DNA from: Caldisericum sp.
GTDB lineage: Bacteria > Caldisericota > Caldisericia > Caldisericales > Caldisericaceae
Direction of reading: 5' to 3'
NCBI GenBank assembly: GCA_022759145.1
Contig: JAEMPV010000062.1
Span: 58,300 to 90,410, forward strand
Length of the DNA stretch: 32,111 nt
Within the stretch, counting starts at the first letter, position 1; each line of letters starts with the position of its first letter. Below are positions 14,655-24,174 of the stretch, piece after piece. Under the pieces are notes generated by a model. It made no database searches. It was not told the DNA's origin and worked only from the letters and a program-made list of their open reading frames with translations. The position numbers and the translations under genes were made by a program.

Positions 14655-15971
14655 TTAATTTGTTGTAAAAGTAAAAATATTTTCAAGAGTTCTTACAAAA
14701 CCAACAAGATAAAGCGACCCTGTAACAACAAGCGGTGTGTTGGAAGCATATACTTTTGCACGAAAATACGCACGTCTTGGGTCTTCCTCTATAGAAATCT
14801 TCTCGGGAGGAAAAAATTCCCTTGCGCAGGCATAGAGATCCATCACATCCATTGCCCTTGAATAGGAATTTGGCGTTGTTGTAATAAATATATGCGAAAC
14901 TACATCCTTAATGTTTGAAAGAAAATCTCTTACATTTTTATCCGAAAGCATCGAAAAAAGCAATACAACATTACCCTTAACTACGCTTTCAATCGACTCT
15001 TTTAAAGCAAGAGACGAAGCATCATTATGTGCACCATCAAGAATAATGAGCGGTTTTTCAGAAATGATCTCAAACCTTCCCGGCCAAAAAGCCTTTACAA
15101 GGCCTTTTCTTATAGATTCAAATGAATACTCAACTCCGCTTACAATTATAGATTGAACTGCAAGAGAGGCATCTATAACCTGATAATCCGCAAGCCCTTT
15201 AATTTCCAGGTTTCTAATCTCTATTTCTGGATTCTTTGAAACAAAATCAAAAATAGATTTCCCATTTTCTTTCCTTACGTTTATGGCTTTAAAATCCTTT
15301 CCATATTCATAGTAAGGCGAATCATTTGCAATTGCCTCTTTTACGATAACTTCACGAGCATCCCCCGACTTTACGCTAAACACTACAGGGGATTTATGTT
15401 TAATAATCTTAGACTTTTCGTAAGCAATCTCTTTAAGAGTATTTCCAAGATATTTCTGGTGGTCAAAACTTATGTCTGTAATAATAGACACAACGGATTT
15501 TTCGATTACATTTGTTGCATCAAGCCTTCCACCAAGACCAACTTCAAGAACTCCAAAATCAACTTTATTTCTAAGAAAATACAGAAATGCCATTATGGTA
15601 AAGGTCTCAAATGTCGATGGAAGAAAATTCTCTTCAAGCGTCTCGTATATCTTCTTTAGTTCAACCCAAAGAGAAACAAACTCTTTTGGTGTGATAAGTG
15701 AACCATTTATGCTTATCCTTTCGAGGGTGGAAATAAGGGAAGGAGAGATGTAAAGCCCCGTTTTATAATCATGCGCTCTAAGTATTGAGGCAATGTAATT
15801 CGAAGTTGAACCTTTACCTTTTGTCCCTGTTATATGAAAATAGGGCACTTTCTTTTCTGGATTATCCAGTATCGAAAGTACCCTTCTTATGCTTTCAAGC
15901 CCGTATTTTGCAGGCTGATTTATTTTTCCACCTAAAGCAAAAATTTCATCTAAACTTTCTGAAAGTCTCAC
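14655..15971 (-). CDS. folC: Folylpolyglutamate synthase / dihydrofolate synthase
   Basis: 438 residues of normal FolC length. The ATP-binding loop is HITGTKGKGSTSNYI (46-60), followed by GLYISPSL, a VLEVGLGGRLDATNV segment that binds substrate, ITDISFDHQKYLG, and ILDGAHNDAS at the start of the C-terminal domain. It adds glutamate to dihydropteroate or folates in the cytoplasm. The start is GTG 15971, sharing one base with the valS stop (TAGTG), so translation is coupled to valS. A valS-folC order is common in Firmicutes and related bacteria. Confidence 0.94.
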   Translation of the reverse strand: MRLSESLDEIFALGGKINQPAKYGLESIRRVLSILDNPEKKVPYFHITGTKGKGSTSNYIASILRAHDYKTGLYISPSLISTLERISINGSLITPKEFVSLWVELKKIYETLEENFLPSTFETFTIMAFLYFLRNKVDFGVLEVGLGGRLDATNVIEKSVVSIITDISFDHQKYLGNTLKEIAYEKSKIIKHKSPVVFSVKSGDAREVIVKEAIANDSPYYEYGKDFKAINVRKENGKSIFDFVSKNPEIEIRNLEIKGLADYQVIDASLAVQSIIVSGVEYSFESIRKGLVKAFWPGRFEIISEKPLIILDGAHNDASSLALKESIESVVKGNVVLLFSMLSDKNVRDFLSNIKDVVSHIFITTTPNSYSRAMDVMDLYACAREFFPPEKISIEEDPRRAYFRAKVYASNTPLVVTGSLYLVGFVRTLENIFTFTTN

Positions 15972-18607
15972 TAACCTTCAAGATCCTCGATGTGGCTTAA
16001 AAGTGCAGCCTTTGTCTTCTCAAGTTCTTTCTGTCGCTCTCTATCTTTTGCTACAACTTCAGGTGATGCCTTCTCAAGGAATACAGGATTCATAAGCCTT
16101 GAACTAATGGATTTTAATTCTGCATCAACCTCTTTTAACTTCTTTGCAAAACGCTCTTTTTCTTTTTCAAGATCTACATCAAATGGAAGTTCCATATAAA
16201 CTGTTGTCCCTTGAACAACTGTCTTTAAAACCCTGGTTGGCTTTTTATCAACATAAGTAAGATTTGAAAGGTGGGCAAGTTTTAGAATCTTATCTTTTTC
16301 GGTGTTTATAAGATTTACTTCATTCTCGTCAAGAGAGGCAAAATATGCGTTAAGAGGAGTAACAACAGGAATTCCCAACTCTGCCTTCAAACTTCTTAAC
16401 CCTCTTACCACTCCAAAAATGAACTCTGCATCTTTTTCAATTTTGTCGTTTATAAGGCTTTCCTCAACCTTTGGGAACTCTGCTTTTATAAGAGGCTTTT
16501 CAACAAATGGCACATAAGAGTAGATTTCTTCTGTTGCAAATGGCATATACGGATGAAGCATCTTTAAAATTGAAACAAGCGACTTCCACAAAAGATACTG
16601 CACTGTTTTCTTCTTTTTCTCATCGTCCCCGTAGAGCCTTACTTTCGACAATTCAATATACCAATCGCAAAATTCTCCCCAAACAAATTCGTAAATTCTT
16701 CTTGCAGCCTCTCCAAGATCGTATGCATTCAAATACTCAACTTCCATCTTAAGATGCCTGTTTAATCTGCTTAAGAACCACTTATCTTCAAGTTCAAGGT
16801 CGAGGTCTTTTTCGTCAATTTCATTTGGGTTAAATCCCTCAAGGTTCATAAGAACAAATCTTGAGGCATTCCATATTTTATTTACAAAGTTCCTTGAAGC
16901 CTTCAGTTTTTCTTTCGAGAGATTAATATCCTGACCGCCAACCGTCGTAAGCGAAGCAAGTGTAAACCTTAAAGCATCAGCGCCGTATTCATTAATAAGG
17001 TCGAGTGGATCAACGATGTTCTTAAGGGATTTACTCATCTTTCTTCCCTTTTCATCCCTTACAAGTCCGTGTAACATTACTGTATAGAAAGGCTCTTTTT
17101 TCATAAAGTGCATTCCGCTCCAGATCATTCTTGCAACCCAGAAGAAAAGGATATCATATCCAGTAATGAGAAGTGTAGTTGGATAATAGTAATTGAGTTC
17201 CGCAGTATCTTCTGGCCAGCCAAGTGTAGCAAAAGGCCAGAGAGCAGAAGAAAACCAAGTATCGAGTACATCTTCATCCTGTTTTATATGCGTGCTTCCA
17301 CATTTTGGACACGTTGTAACAGGCTCTTTTGAAACGATCACTTCACCGCAATCCTCGCAGTAGTAAGCAGGAATCCTGTGCCCCCACCACAGTTGCCTTG
17401 ACACACACCAATCCCTTATGTTGTTCAACCAATCATAATAAACTTTAACCCATTTTTCTGGTGTTATTTTTACTTTTCCTGAAGCTACCGCCTCTTTTGC
17501 CTCTTCTGCAAGCGATTTCATTGAGAGGAACCACTGCTTCGAAACAAGCGGCTCAACAACAGTATGGCACCTCTGACAATGTCCTACTGAGTGGACATAA
17601 TCCTCAACCTTAAGAAGATACCCATCTTTTGCAAGGTCCTCTACGACTTTTTCTCTTGCTTCCATCGTTGTAAGTCCAAGGTACGGCTCAGGAACATTTA
17701 TCATCCTTGCAACATCGTTAATAACAGTTAACGAAGGAAGGTTATGCCTCTTTGCGATTTCAAAGTCATCGGGAGAGTGGGCAGGAGTTACTTTTACTGC
17801 GCCTGTCCCAAACTGAGGGTCAACTGCAGTGTCCTGAACAATCGGTATCCTTCTTCCAACGATGGGAAGAATTACATATTTTCCAACAAGATTTTTGTAG
17901 CGCTCATCTTCAGGGTGGACTGCAACAGCAGTATCGCCAAGCATTGTTTCTGGTCGGGTCGTTGCAACAACGATATAATCGTTACTATTTTCAAGTGGAT
18001 ACTTTATGTAGTAGAGTTTTCCTTTTTCCTCTTCGTACTCAACTTCAATATCGGAGAGTGCTGTGTGACATCGAGGACACCAATTGATTATTCTTTCGCC
18101 CCTGTAAAGCAAACCTTCTTCGTAATATCTTACAAAGGCTTCCAATACCGCATTTACATATTTCTCATCAAGTGTAAAACGCAATCTTCTCCAATCTGCG
18201 GACACCCCAAGTTTTTTAGACTGTTCAATGATAGTATTGCCGTATTGCTCTTTCCATTTCCAAACCTCTTCAAGAAACTTTTCCCTTCCAAGGTCATCCT
18301 TCTTTATGCCTTTCGAAAGCAATTCTCTTTCTACAACCGATTGCGTTGCTATACCTGCATGGTCAATGCCTGGAAGCCATAAAGTCTCTTTTCCAAACAT
18401 CCTGTTAAATCTCACGAAAATGTCCTGCAAAGTGAAGTTCAAGGCATGTCCTATGTGTAATTTTCCAGTGACATTCGGGGGAGGCATAACTATAACAAAA
18501 TTTTCTTTACCGGGGCGAACCTCTGAATCAAAGCAGTGCCCCTCCTCCCACATCCTATAAATCTTATCTTCTACATCCTTATGGCTGTATTCCTTTGCAA
18601 GTTCCAT
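15971..18607 (-). CDS. valS: Valyl-tRNA synthetase
   Basis: 878 residues, full length for ValS. The HIGH signature is at 51-54 within PPPNVTGKLHIGHALN, and KMSKS is at 523-527. Between them lie the CP1 editing domain (ATTRPETMLGD near 215; GTGAVKVTPAHSPDD near 267) and zinc-binding cysteine pairs (C177/C180, C344/C347, C417/C420, C433/C436). The C-terminus has the coiled-coil arm (VDLEKEKERFAKKLKEVDAE). It charges tRNA-Val in the cytoplasm. It starts 12 bases after the PPC-domain gene, and the gap is too short for a T-box leader, so regulation must come from the upstream promoter. Confidence 0.97.
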   Translation of the reverse strand: MELAKEYSHKDVEDKIYRMWEEGHCFDSEVRPGKENFVIVMPPPNVTGKLHIGHALNFTLQDIFVRFNRMFGKETLWLPGIDHAGIATQSVVERELLSKGIKKDDLGREKFLEEVWKWKEQYGNTIIEQSKKLGVSADWRRLRFTLDEKYVNAVLEAFVRYYEEGLLYRGERIINWCPRCHTALSDIEVEYEEEKGKLYYIKYPLENSNDYIVVATTRPETMLGDTAVAVHPEDERYKNLVGKYVILPIVGRRIPIVQDTAVDPQFGTGAVKVTPAHSPDDFEIAKRHNLPSLTVINDVARMINVPEPYLGLTTMEAREKVVEDLAKDGYLLKVEDYVHSVGHCQRCHTVVEPLVSKQWFLSMKSLAEEAKEAVASGKVKITPEKWVKVYYDWLNNIRDWCVSRQLWWGHRIPAYYCEDCGEVIVSKEPVTTCPKCGSTHIKQDEDVLDTWFSSALWPFATLGWPEDTAELNYYYPTTLLITGYDILFFWVARMIWSGMHFMKKEPFYTVMLHGLVRDEKGRKMSKSLKNIVDPLDLINEYGADALRFTLASLTTVGGQDINLSKEKLKASRNFVNKIWNASRFVLMNLEGFNPNEIDEKDLDLELEDKWFLSRLNRHLKMEVEYLNAYDLGEAARRIYEFVWGEFCDWYIELSKVRLYGDDEKKKKTVQYLLWKSLVSILKMLHPYMPFATEEIYSYVPFVEKPLIKAEFPKVEESLINDKIEKDAEFIFGVVRGLRSLKAELGIPVVTPLNAYFASLDENEVNLINTEKDKILKLAHLSNLTYVDKKPTRVLKTVVQGTTVYMELPFDVDLEKEKERFAKKLKEVDAELKSISSRLMNPVFLEKASPEVVAKDRERQKELEKTKAALLSHIEDLEG

Positions 18608-18619
18608 ATTTAATCACCC

Positions 18620-19039
18620 TTATGCGGGATTTAAGCCCTTAAGGCCGCTTGGTTCTTCTTTTCGAAGAAGTGATATATTATGAAGTCTTTCAATAAAAAT
18701 TTCTCCGTTATACAGGATAGCATTTACAAGATGACCACCTACAACGGAGTGATCGCGTAAGCCTATTGCAGTATGTACATGGATTACAAGGTCTCCCTCT
18801 TTTTCTGTTACGCCTATATTACCCTGGAGTGAAACAATTTCCGAAAGACCATCAAAGACCCTCGTTTCATACTCGTGACCATTCCAGAAGCCAATTTCTA
18901 CTTTTCTAAACATTCCAATACCAGAAATAACTGCACTGTCAATTTTGTAATTTTTGCATGCAATTTTCAAGGACTCCATAAAGTCCTCGCCATCATAAAG
19001 CCTTATTGCAATAGTACTGTTACCTTCTTTTATAGTCAT
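18620..19039 (-). CDS. PPC/DUF296-domain protein (putative DNA-binding)
   Basis: 139 residues forming one PPC (DUF296) domain. The conserved core is IHVHTAIGLRDHSVVGGHL, with the His residues and GGHL that mark the family, preceded by SAVISGIGMFRKVEIGFW. Such single-domain proteins form trimers; in plants the domain accompanies AT hooks, and in bacteria the role is mostly unknown, with DNA binding predicted. No AT hook is visible here. ATG 19039 is chosen because GGAGG lies six bases upstream; a TTG at 19045 would leave no spacing. It leads an operon with valS and folC under a good sigma-A promoter. Confidence 0.85.
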   Translation of the reverse strand: MTIKEGNSTIAIRLYDGEDFMESLKIACKNYKIDSAVISGIGMFRKVEIGFWNGHEYETRVFDGLSEIVSLQGNIGVTEKEGDLVIHVHTAIGLRDHSVVGGHLVNAILYNGEIFIERLHNISLLRKEEPSGLKGLNPA

Positions 19040-19070
19040 ACTCAACCTCCTATGCGTTTATACAAGGTAT

Positions 19071-19099
19071 ATTATACTATATAGTAAGAATAAAATCAA
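19071..19099 (-). promoter_or_regulatory. Promoter of PPC-valS-folC operon with adjoining palindrome
   Basis: Minus-strand TTGATT (19099-19094) and TATAAT (19076-19071) are 17 bases apart, a strong sigma-A promoter. The perfect palindrome TACTATATAGTA (19075-19086) overlaps the spacer and the edge of the -10 box and could be an operator. A 25-30-base leader with GGAGG follows. Confidence 0.65.
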
Positions 19100-19128
19100 A
19101 AGCTATTTTAAATTAAAAGCAAATCTAA

Positions 19129-19134
19129 TAAAAT
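19129..19134 (+). promoter_or_regulatory. -10-like element before lspA operon
   Basis: TAAAAT lies six bases before the lspA ATG (19141), a spacing that predicts a leaderless mRNA. GGAG at 19136-19139 is only one base from the ATG and cannot act as a normal ribosome binding site. No clear -35 box is seen. Confidence 0.4.
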
Positions 19135-19140
19135 TGGAGT

Positions 19141-19581
19141 ATGAAAAACGATAGATATTTTTACATGGTTGCAATTTTGGTTTTGCTTGTTGACCAGATT
19201 TCTAAGATTATTGTAAGAAAGGCAATTCCTCCTGGAAAAGAGATTCCAATAGTAAAAGGGGTCTTTTCTCTTACTCACATTATTAATCCCGGGTCACTTT
19301 TTGGCTTATTCCAAAATGGGACATCAATACTTATCGTTTCTAGTTTTTTCGTCATGGCTGCCATAATATACATCGAGAGGATAATAAACATTCCTTATAA
19401 GGAATTGGCATTTGGGTTAATTTTGGGAGGAATTGCGGGCAACCTTATCGATAGGATAATTTTTAGAGGCGTAACCGATTTTTTGTTCATACACCACTTC
19501 CCGGTATTTAACATAGCAGACGCCTCAATCGATATAGGCATTGCAGTATTCATAATTGCGTATTTGAAATATGGAAAATAA
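19141..19581 (+). CDS. lspA: Lipoprotein signal peptidase II
   Basis: 146 residues with four membrane helices, a normal LspA. Catalytic aspartates are D113 (GVTDF) and D127 (FNIADASI), with GGIAGNLIDRI before them and INPGSLFG (Asn49) as the conserved asparagine loop. LspA removes signal peptides from diacylglyceryl-modified prolipoproteins in the cytoplasmic membrane, so the organism makes lipoproteins. The gene is first in a five-gene plus-strand operon and overlaps rluD by 11 bases. Confidence 0.96.
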   Translation: MKNDRYFYMVAILVLLVDQISKIIVRKAIPPGKEIPIVKGVFSLTHIINPGSLFGLFQNGTSILIVSSFFVMAAIIYIERIINIPYKELAFGLILGGIAGNLIDRIIFRGVTDFLFIHHFPVFNIADASIDIGIAVFIIAYLKYGK

Positions 19582-20482
19582 AATTGTTGCAAGCACTTCT
19601 GATAGATTAGATAAGGTTTTAGAAAATGCTCTGCCTCAGATGAGCAGAAGTTATATACAGAAATTGATAAAAGAGGGCTTTGTTTCGGTAAACGGCAATG
19701 TTATCGAAAAGCCATCGCACAAAGTAAAAGAAGGCGATTCAATAGAAGTTAGAGAAAAGCCTCCAGAAGTGCTTAATGTAGAAAAAGAAGACAAGCCTTT
19801 AAAGGTTGTTTATGAAGATAAATATTTGCTTATTATTGATAAGGAAGCAGGAGTTACGGTTCATCCTGTTGGGAAGAAAACAACAGGCACTCTTGTAAAC
19901 AGGCTCCTTTACCATGTTGAAGAACTTTCACAAATAGGGGGAGTTATTCGGCCTGGTATTGTTCATAGGCTTGATAGGGATACATCAGGACTTATGGTTG
20001 TTGCAAAAGAAGACACAGCCCACAGAGCCCTTTCTGAAATGCTTAAGAAGCATGAAATTAAAAGAAGATACATATGCCTCGTAAAAGGGACATTCAAGGA
20101 ACGCACGGGCACTATAAACCTCCCTTTAAAAAGAGAACAGGGCACAACGAAAATGAGAGTGTCCGTTATGGGAAAAGAGGCAATTACGCACTTTAAAGTG
20201 CTTGAAGCAATTGGACCTTATACGCTTCTTCAAGTTGAACTTGAAACGGGAAGGACACACCAGATAAGAGTACATATGGCTCATATTGGACATCCTCTTG
20301 TAGGGGATACGGTTTACGGTAAAAGGGACAAAAATATAAATCTCGAAAGGCAATTTTTGCACTCTTATGAGATTTCGTTTATTCATCCTATAATTGGTAA
20401 GGAGTTGAGATTCGTTTCTCAATTGCCCAATGATTTAAAGGAAGTGCTTTTTGATATAAGGGAAAAATGGAAGAAAAAGTAA
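19571..20482 (+). CDS. rluD: RluA/RluD-family 23S rRNA pseudouridine synthase
   Basis: 303 residues. An S4 RNA-binding domain (10-60; SRSYIQKLIKEGFVSVNG) is followed by the catalytic domain with HRLDRDTSGLMVVAK, in which D135 is the catalytic Asp. GRTHQIRVHMAHIGHPLVGD is the second family motif. It converts uridines to pseudouridine in 23S rRNA; the exact target within the RluA/C/D group cannot be set from sequence reading alone. The lspA-rluD pairing is common in Gram-positive and deep-branching bacteria. It overlaps smpB by 16 bases. Confidence 0.93.
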   Translation: MENKIVASTSDRLDKVLENALPQMSRSYIQKLIKEGFVSVNGNVIEKPSHKVKEGDSIEVREKPPEVLNVEKEDKPLKVVYEDKYLLIIDKEAGVTVHPVGKKTTGTLVNRLLYHVEELSQIGGVIRPGIVHRLDRDTSGLMVVAKEDTAHRALSEMLKKHEIKRRYICLVKGTFKERTGTINLPLKREQGTTKMRVSVMGKEAITHFKVLEAIGPYTLLQVELETGRTHQIRVHMAHIGHPLVGDTVYGKRDKNINLERQFLHSYEISFIHPIIGKELRFVSQLPNDLKEVLFDIREKWKKK

Positions 20483-20901
20483 TTGCGGTAAACAAAAAAG
20501 TTTTAAGGGACTTTGAGATACTCGACAAACTCGAGGTTGGTATTGAATTAAAAGGCTTTGAAGTAAAATCAATAAGAGAAGGAAAGGTAAGCCTTGATGG
20601 GGCTTATGTAAAGGAATCGAACGGTGAATTTTACATATACAAGATGTTTGTTGCAATGCCTCCATCAGTTCACACAAACTTAAGCGAAAAAAGAAAAAGG
20701 AAACTTCTTATGCACAAAAACGAGATTATAAGGTGGTCAACAAGAGTAAAAGAGCGAGGCTTAACCATACTTCCCATAGATGTCCACACCGCAAATAACA
20801 GAATAAAACTCACTATTGCACTTGTAAGAAAGAAAGTTCTGCATGGCGATAAGAAGAAATTGGAAGAAAAAATCACAAAAAGAGAAATGAGGAAGTACTG
20901 A
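20467..20901 (+). CDS. smpB: SsrA-binding protein SmpB
   Basis: 144 residues, near the usual length. Family motifs are VGIELKGFEVKSIREGKVSL, the KRKRKLLMHKNEI segment and a basic C-terminal tail (EEKITKREMRK). SmpB binds tmRNA and loads it on stalled ribosomes for trans-translation. The segment before the tail, LHGDKKKLEEK, departs from the usual YDKRE form but keeps the basic pattern. The ssrA RNA gene is not in this window. It overlaps rluD and shares one base (TGATG) with the amidase start. Confidence 0.93.
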   Translation: MEEKVIAVNKKVLRDFEILDKLEVGIELKGFEVKSIREGKVSLDGAYVKESNGEFYIYKMFVAMPPSVHTNLSEKRKRKLLMHKNEIIRWSTRVKERGLTILPIDVHTANNRIKLTIALVRKKVLHGDKKKLEEKITKREMRKY

Positions 20902-23387
20902 TGAAAAAGATAATTTCAATTTTGCTTTTGGTTATATTCACCATCACAAACATTTTTGCTATACCTTATGCAAAATCAGAAACTGCGCAGGAACTTCTCA
21001 TTGTTAATACAGATGGAGTAAATGTAAGAAGTGCGCCTGGGACATATAACTCAGTACTTTTCAAATTGAGTAAAGGTACATATGTATTAAATATAGGAAG
21101 TGGAAAAGACCGAGATTCTGCACTATGGTATAAGATATACGACTTTAACACAAACAAATCTGGATATGTTGCATCGTACCTTTTGGATAAAACGGGGGTA
21201 ACCATAAAGGGAGAGGATACAAAGCTAACCGTAAAAGTTAATGCAGACTACCTTAGTGTGAGGACAGGACCTGGTACTCAATTCAATCTTGTAAAAAGGC
21301 TTAACTACGGCACAAAAGTAAGTGTTGTTAGAATCGTTAAAAGAAGTGATGGAGAAGTCTGGTATAAATTCAAAGACGGAAATAACTACTACTTTATCGC
21401 AAGTTGGTACACGGTTAAAGTAGAGGAAACTTCAAATAATGAGGGAAATAATAATTCAAACCAGGGAAATAACAACAACCAGGGTAATAATACGAATAAC
21501 CAGGGAAATCAAGGGACCACTCCTCAAAAGCAGAGTATCAACATTGCCGCAACCTCAACTGATTTCGTAAATTTGAGGTCTGGACCTTCAACAGATTACG
21601 AAAAAATTATACTCATCAACAAAGGAGACCCAATCACAATTATAGGCTTTGCAAAAAATCATAATGGAGAACTGTGGCTTCAGTGTACCTATAACGGCAA
21701 AGAAGGATTCGCAATTGGTGATTATTTCAAGTTTGATACAACAAAAGTAACTCTCGACCTTTCAACGCTTGGGACAGATGCAAAAACAAACGATAATACG
21801 AATTTAAGAGCAGGACCGCAAATCTCATACAATGCCTTAAAGGTTGTTCCTGTAAATACCTCCCTTAAAATTGCAGGAGTTGCACTGAACAAAGAAGGAG
21901 AAACATGGTTTGAAGTAAATTTTAACAACGCATATTATTGGGTTAGAAGCGACACATTAACCACAGTCAAAAAGGAAAAGGGATTAATTGAAAATGTCCT
22001 CTGGCAAATCTCTGAACAGGGTATAGATATCGTAATTAATGGTAAAAACTTACCAAAACCAAACATAAATATTTTAAGCGACCCAATAAGAGCAGTTCTT
22101 ACATATGAAAATACGAATCTTCTAAATGCGCCAAAACAAACAGATTTAAATATATATCCTTTCACAAGGTATGTAGTCGAGGCTAATAACAACAATTCAA
22201 CCATAACAATATACCTTTTAACAGAAATTCCTTATGAGTTTGAGGAAAAATCTAATACACAACTTGTTCATTTTAAACTCCCTAAAGTAAACGAAGAAAT
22301 CGTCGAAATAGGCGGAAGCGTCATATTCACAAACATTCAAAAAATTGAAAATACAACTTATATTAGTCTTGATGACTTTTTAAACTTTTTCAACACAAAA
22401 ATTGACGGCAATAACTCAGTAAGTTTCTTTGGAAGAACGGTTGAAATAAACAAAGACGACATTAAAGTTATAAACGACGAAAAATTTATTTCTGTTAAAT
22501 CTCTACAAGATTATTTTGATGTATCAGTTACGGTAACACCAAATGAGATATACATAGACCCAATTTTACTTAACTTTAAAAAAGATAGTTCCGGCTCTAT
22601 ATTCACTTTTAGTTTCCCTGTCAAAGCAAAGAAAACCGTTCTTGGAAATAAAGATTACCTCGTCCTTTTAGCGGACACCTCAATAGAAATTCCTTACAAG
22701 AGCACAAAGAGAAACAATACGACCCCACCACAAATACAAATAGAGTTAAGCGAAGGTATAACCTATGAAGGCAAAGATAATGTCTTTATCTTAAAAGAAG
22801 GAGAAAAACCTTCAACAGGAATACTTTCAAATAGAATAATAGTTATTGACCCAGGGCATGGAAGTTACTCAGGGCAATACCTTGATGTTGGCGCAATTGG
22901 CTATTCAGGAACAAAAGAGGCATACATAGTCCTTGATATTGCATTGAGGCTGAAAAAACTGCTTGAAAGCGCAGGAGCAAAAGTTATCCTTACACATTCA
23001 ACCGTAGATGATCCAAACAATCCAACTCTAAAAGGTAGAGCAGACTTAGCAAACTCATCTGGAGGAGACCTTTTCATTTCAATTCACCTAAACTCAAGCG
23101 TCAATAATGATGCCTCAGGAACTGAAACATATTACTGGTACGACACTTCAAAAAGACTTGCAGATACAATTCAAAACGCACTCGTAAACGAACTTGGCAC
23201 TTACAACAGGGGCACAAAAAAAGATTACCTCTATGTCTGTAGAGAAGTAACTACGATGCCTGCAATTCTTACAGAGATTGGCTTCATCTCAAATCCAAAA
23301 GAAGAGGCGCTCTTAAAAGATCCAAACTTCCTCGATAAGGTTGCACAGGCGCTTTTTAAAGGAATTGTGAGGTACCTCAATGGCTAA
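20901..23387 (+). CDS. Secreted N-acetylmuramoyl-L-alanine amidase with SH3b repeats
   Basis: 828 residues. A signal peptide (1-20) leads to SH3b-type repeats near 32-97 and 112-172, an Asn/Gly/Gln-rich linker (178-210), and further SH3b repeats near 213-280 and 295-355, each with a variant of VNxRxGP. A region of AMIN-like and copper-amine-oxidase-N-like character follows (365-640; uncertain). The amidase_3 domain is at 645-828: IDPGHGSYSG (H653), KEAYIVLDIA (E673), FISIHLNSS (H729) and AILTEIGFISN (E792, catalytic). It cleaves the bond between MurNAc and L-Ala in the cell wall. It sits between smpB and murI, overlapping both, and links the operon to peptidoglycan turnover. Confidence 0.93.
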   Translation: MKKIISILLLVIFTITNIFAIPYAKSETAQELLIVNTDGVNVRSAPGTYNSVLFKLSKGTYVLNIGSGKDRDSALWYKIYDFNTNKSGYVASYLLDKTGVTIKGEDTKLTVKVNADYLSVRTGPGTQFNLVKRLNYGTKVSVVRIVKRSDGEVWYKFKDGNNYYFIASWYTVKVEETSNNEGNNNSNQGNNNNQGNNTNNQGNQGTTPQKQSINIAATSTDFVNLRSGPSTDYEKIILINKGDPITIIGFAKNHNGELWLQCTYNGKEGFAIGDYFKFDTTKVTLDLSTLGTDAKTNDNTNLRAGPQISYNALKVVPVNTSLKIAGVALNKEGETWFEVNFNNAYYWVRSDTLTTVKKEKGLIENVLWQISEQGIDIVINGKNLPKPNINILSDPIRAVLTYENTNLLNAPKQTDLNIYPFTRYVVEANNNNSTITIYLLTEIPYEFEEKSNTQLVHFKLPKVNEEIVEIGGSVIFTNIQKIENTTYISLDDFLNFFNTKIDGNNSVSFFGRTVEINKDDIKVINDEKFISVKSLQDYFDVSVTVTPNEIYIDPILLNFKKDSSGSIFTFSFPVKAKKTVLGNKDYLVLLADTSIEIPYKSTKRNNTTPPQIQIELSEGITYEGKDNVFILKEGEKPSTGILSNRIIVIDPGHGSYSGQYLDVGAIGYSGTKEAYIVLDIALRLKKLLESAGAKVILTHSTVDDPNNPTLKGRADLANSSGGDLFISIHLNSSVNNDASGTETYYWYDTSKRLADTIQNALVNELGTYNRGTKKDYLYVCREVTTMPAILTEIGFISNPKEEALLKDPNFLDKVAQALFKGIVRYLNG

Positions 23388-24174
23388 CCCAAAACCAATC
23401 GGCGTGTTTGATTCAGGTGTTGGAGGGCTGAGTGTTGTAAGAAGTCTCAAAAAGGTGCTTCCTAATGAAAATATCATATATGTGGGCGATTTAAAGCATT
23501 TCCCCTATGGAACCAAAGATGAGGAAACCGTAAAAACCTACGCAAAAAATATTACAAAATTCTTACTCGATAATGGCGTAAAACTAATAATTGTTGCATG
23601 TAACACAGTTTCTTCTATTGCCGTGGATGATTTGAAAAAGATTTCGAATCCCGTAAATGTTATTGGAATGATTCAATCAGGTGCAGAGTATGCCGTGAAA
23701 ACAACAAGAAACAAAAAAGTCGGAGTTATCTCAACGCCTCTTACTGCAAAAAAACATGCCTACAAAATAGAAATTCAAAAACTCGATAAAGACATAGAGG
23801 TGTTTGAAGTTGGCTCACAGGAACTTGTTAACCTTGTTGAAGATGGTGTAAGTTTTAATGATTATGCCTGTGCCCTTGCAAGGGAAAAATTAGATGAGCC
23901 TCTCAAAAATGGAATTGATACTCTTGTCCTGGGATGCACTCATTTCCCCTTCCTCTACAAGGTTGTAAAAAGTGTTGTAGGCAACAATGTTGAAGTTATC
24001 GACCCTGCAGAGTATATTGCAGATAAAACAGTTAACTATCTTAAGGAAATCGGCTTTAACGAAGGAAATAGCAAAACCATATTTTACACAACAAAAGATA
24101 GAGATGCTTTTAAAGAGAAGCTTTCACTTTTCCTTAATATCGAAAACCCAGAAGTTTACGAAATTGATATCTAA
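23380..24174 (+). CDS. murI: Glutamate racemase
   Basis: 264 residues, normal MurI. IGVFDSGVGGLSV (7-19) is the substrate-binding start, followed by HFPYGTK. The two catalytic cysteines are C74 (VACNTVSS) and C186 (GCTHFP). It makes D-glutamate for peptidoglycan. The start overlaps the amidase stop by 8 bases. The stop interdigitates with the stop of the convergent alcohol dehydrogenase gene (4-base overlap), leaving no room for a terminator between the two operons. Confidence 0.96.
   Translation: MANPKPIGVFDSGVGGLSVVRSLKKVLPNENIIYVGDLKHFPYGTKDEETVKTYAKNITKFLLDNGVKLIIVACNTVSSIAVDDLKKISNPVNVIGMIQSGAEYAVKTTRNKKVGVISTPLTAKKHAYKIEIQKLDKDIEVFEVGSQELVNLVEDGVSFNDYACALAREKLDEPLKNGIDTLVLGCTHFPFLYKVVKSVVGNNVEVIDPAEYIADKTVNYLKEIGFNEGNSKTIFYTTKDRDAFKEKLSLFLNIENPEVYEIDI

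Noticed and set aside
17744-18382. 212-codon open frame on the plus strand opposite valS
   Set aside because: It lies wholly opposite the conserved valS sequence, has Cys- and Phe-rich composition typical of antisense frames and no start signal.
18608-18620. T-box leader for valS
   Set aside because: Only 12 bases separate valS from the upstream gene, too little for a T-box.
23368-23379. Perfect palindrome TGAGGTACCTCA just before the murI start
   Set aside because: It is inside the amidase coding sequence, about eight such 12-base palindromes are expected by chance in a window this long, and its stem is only four bases if folded.
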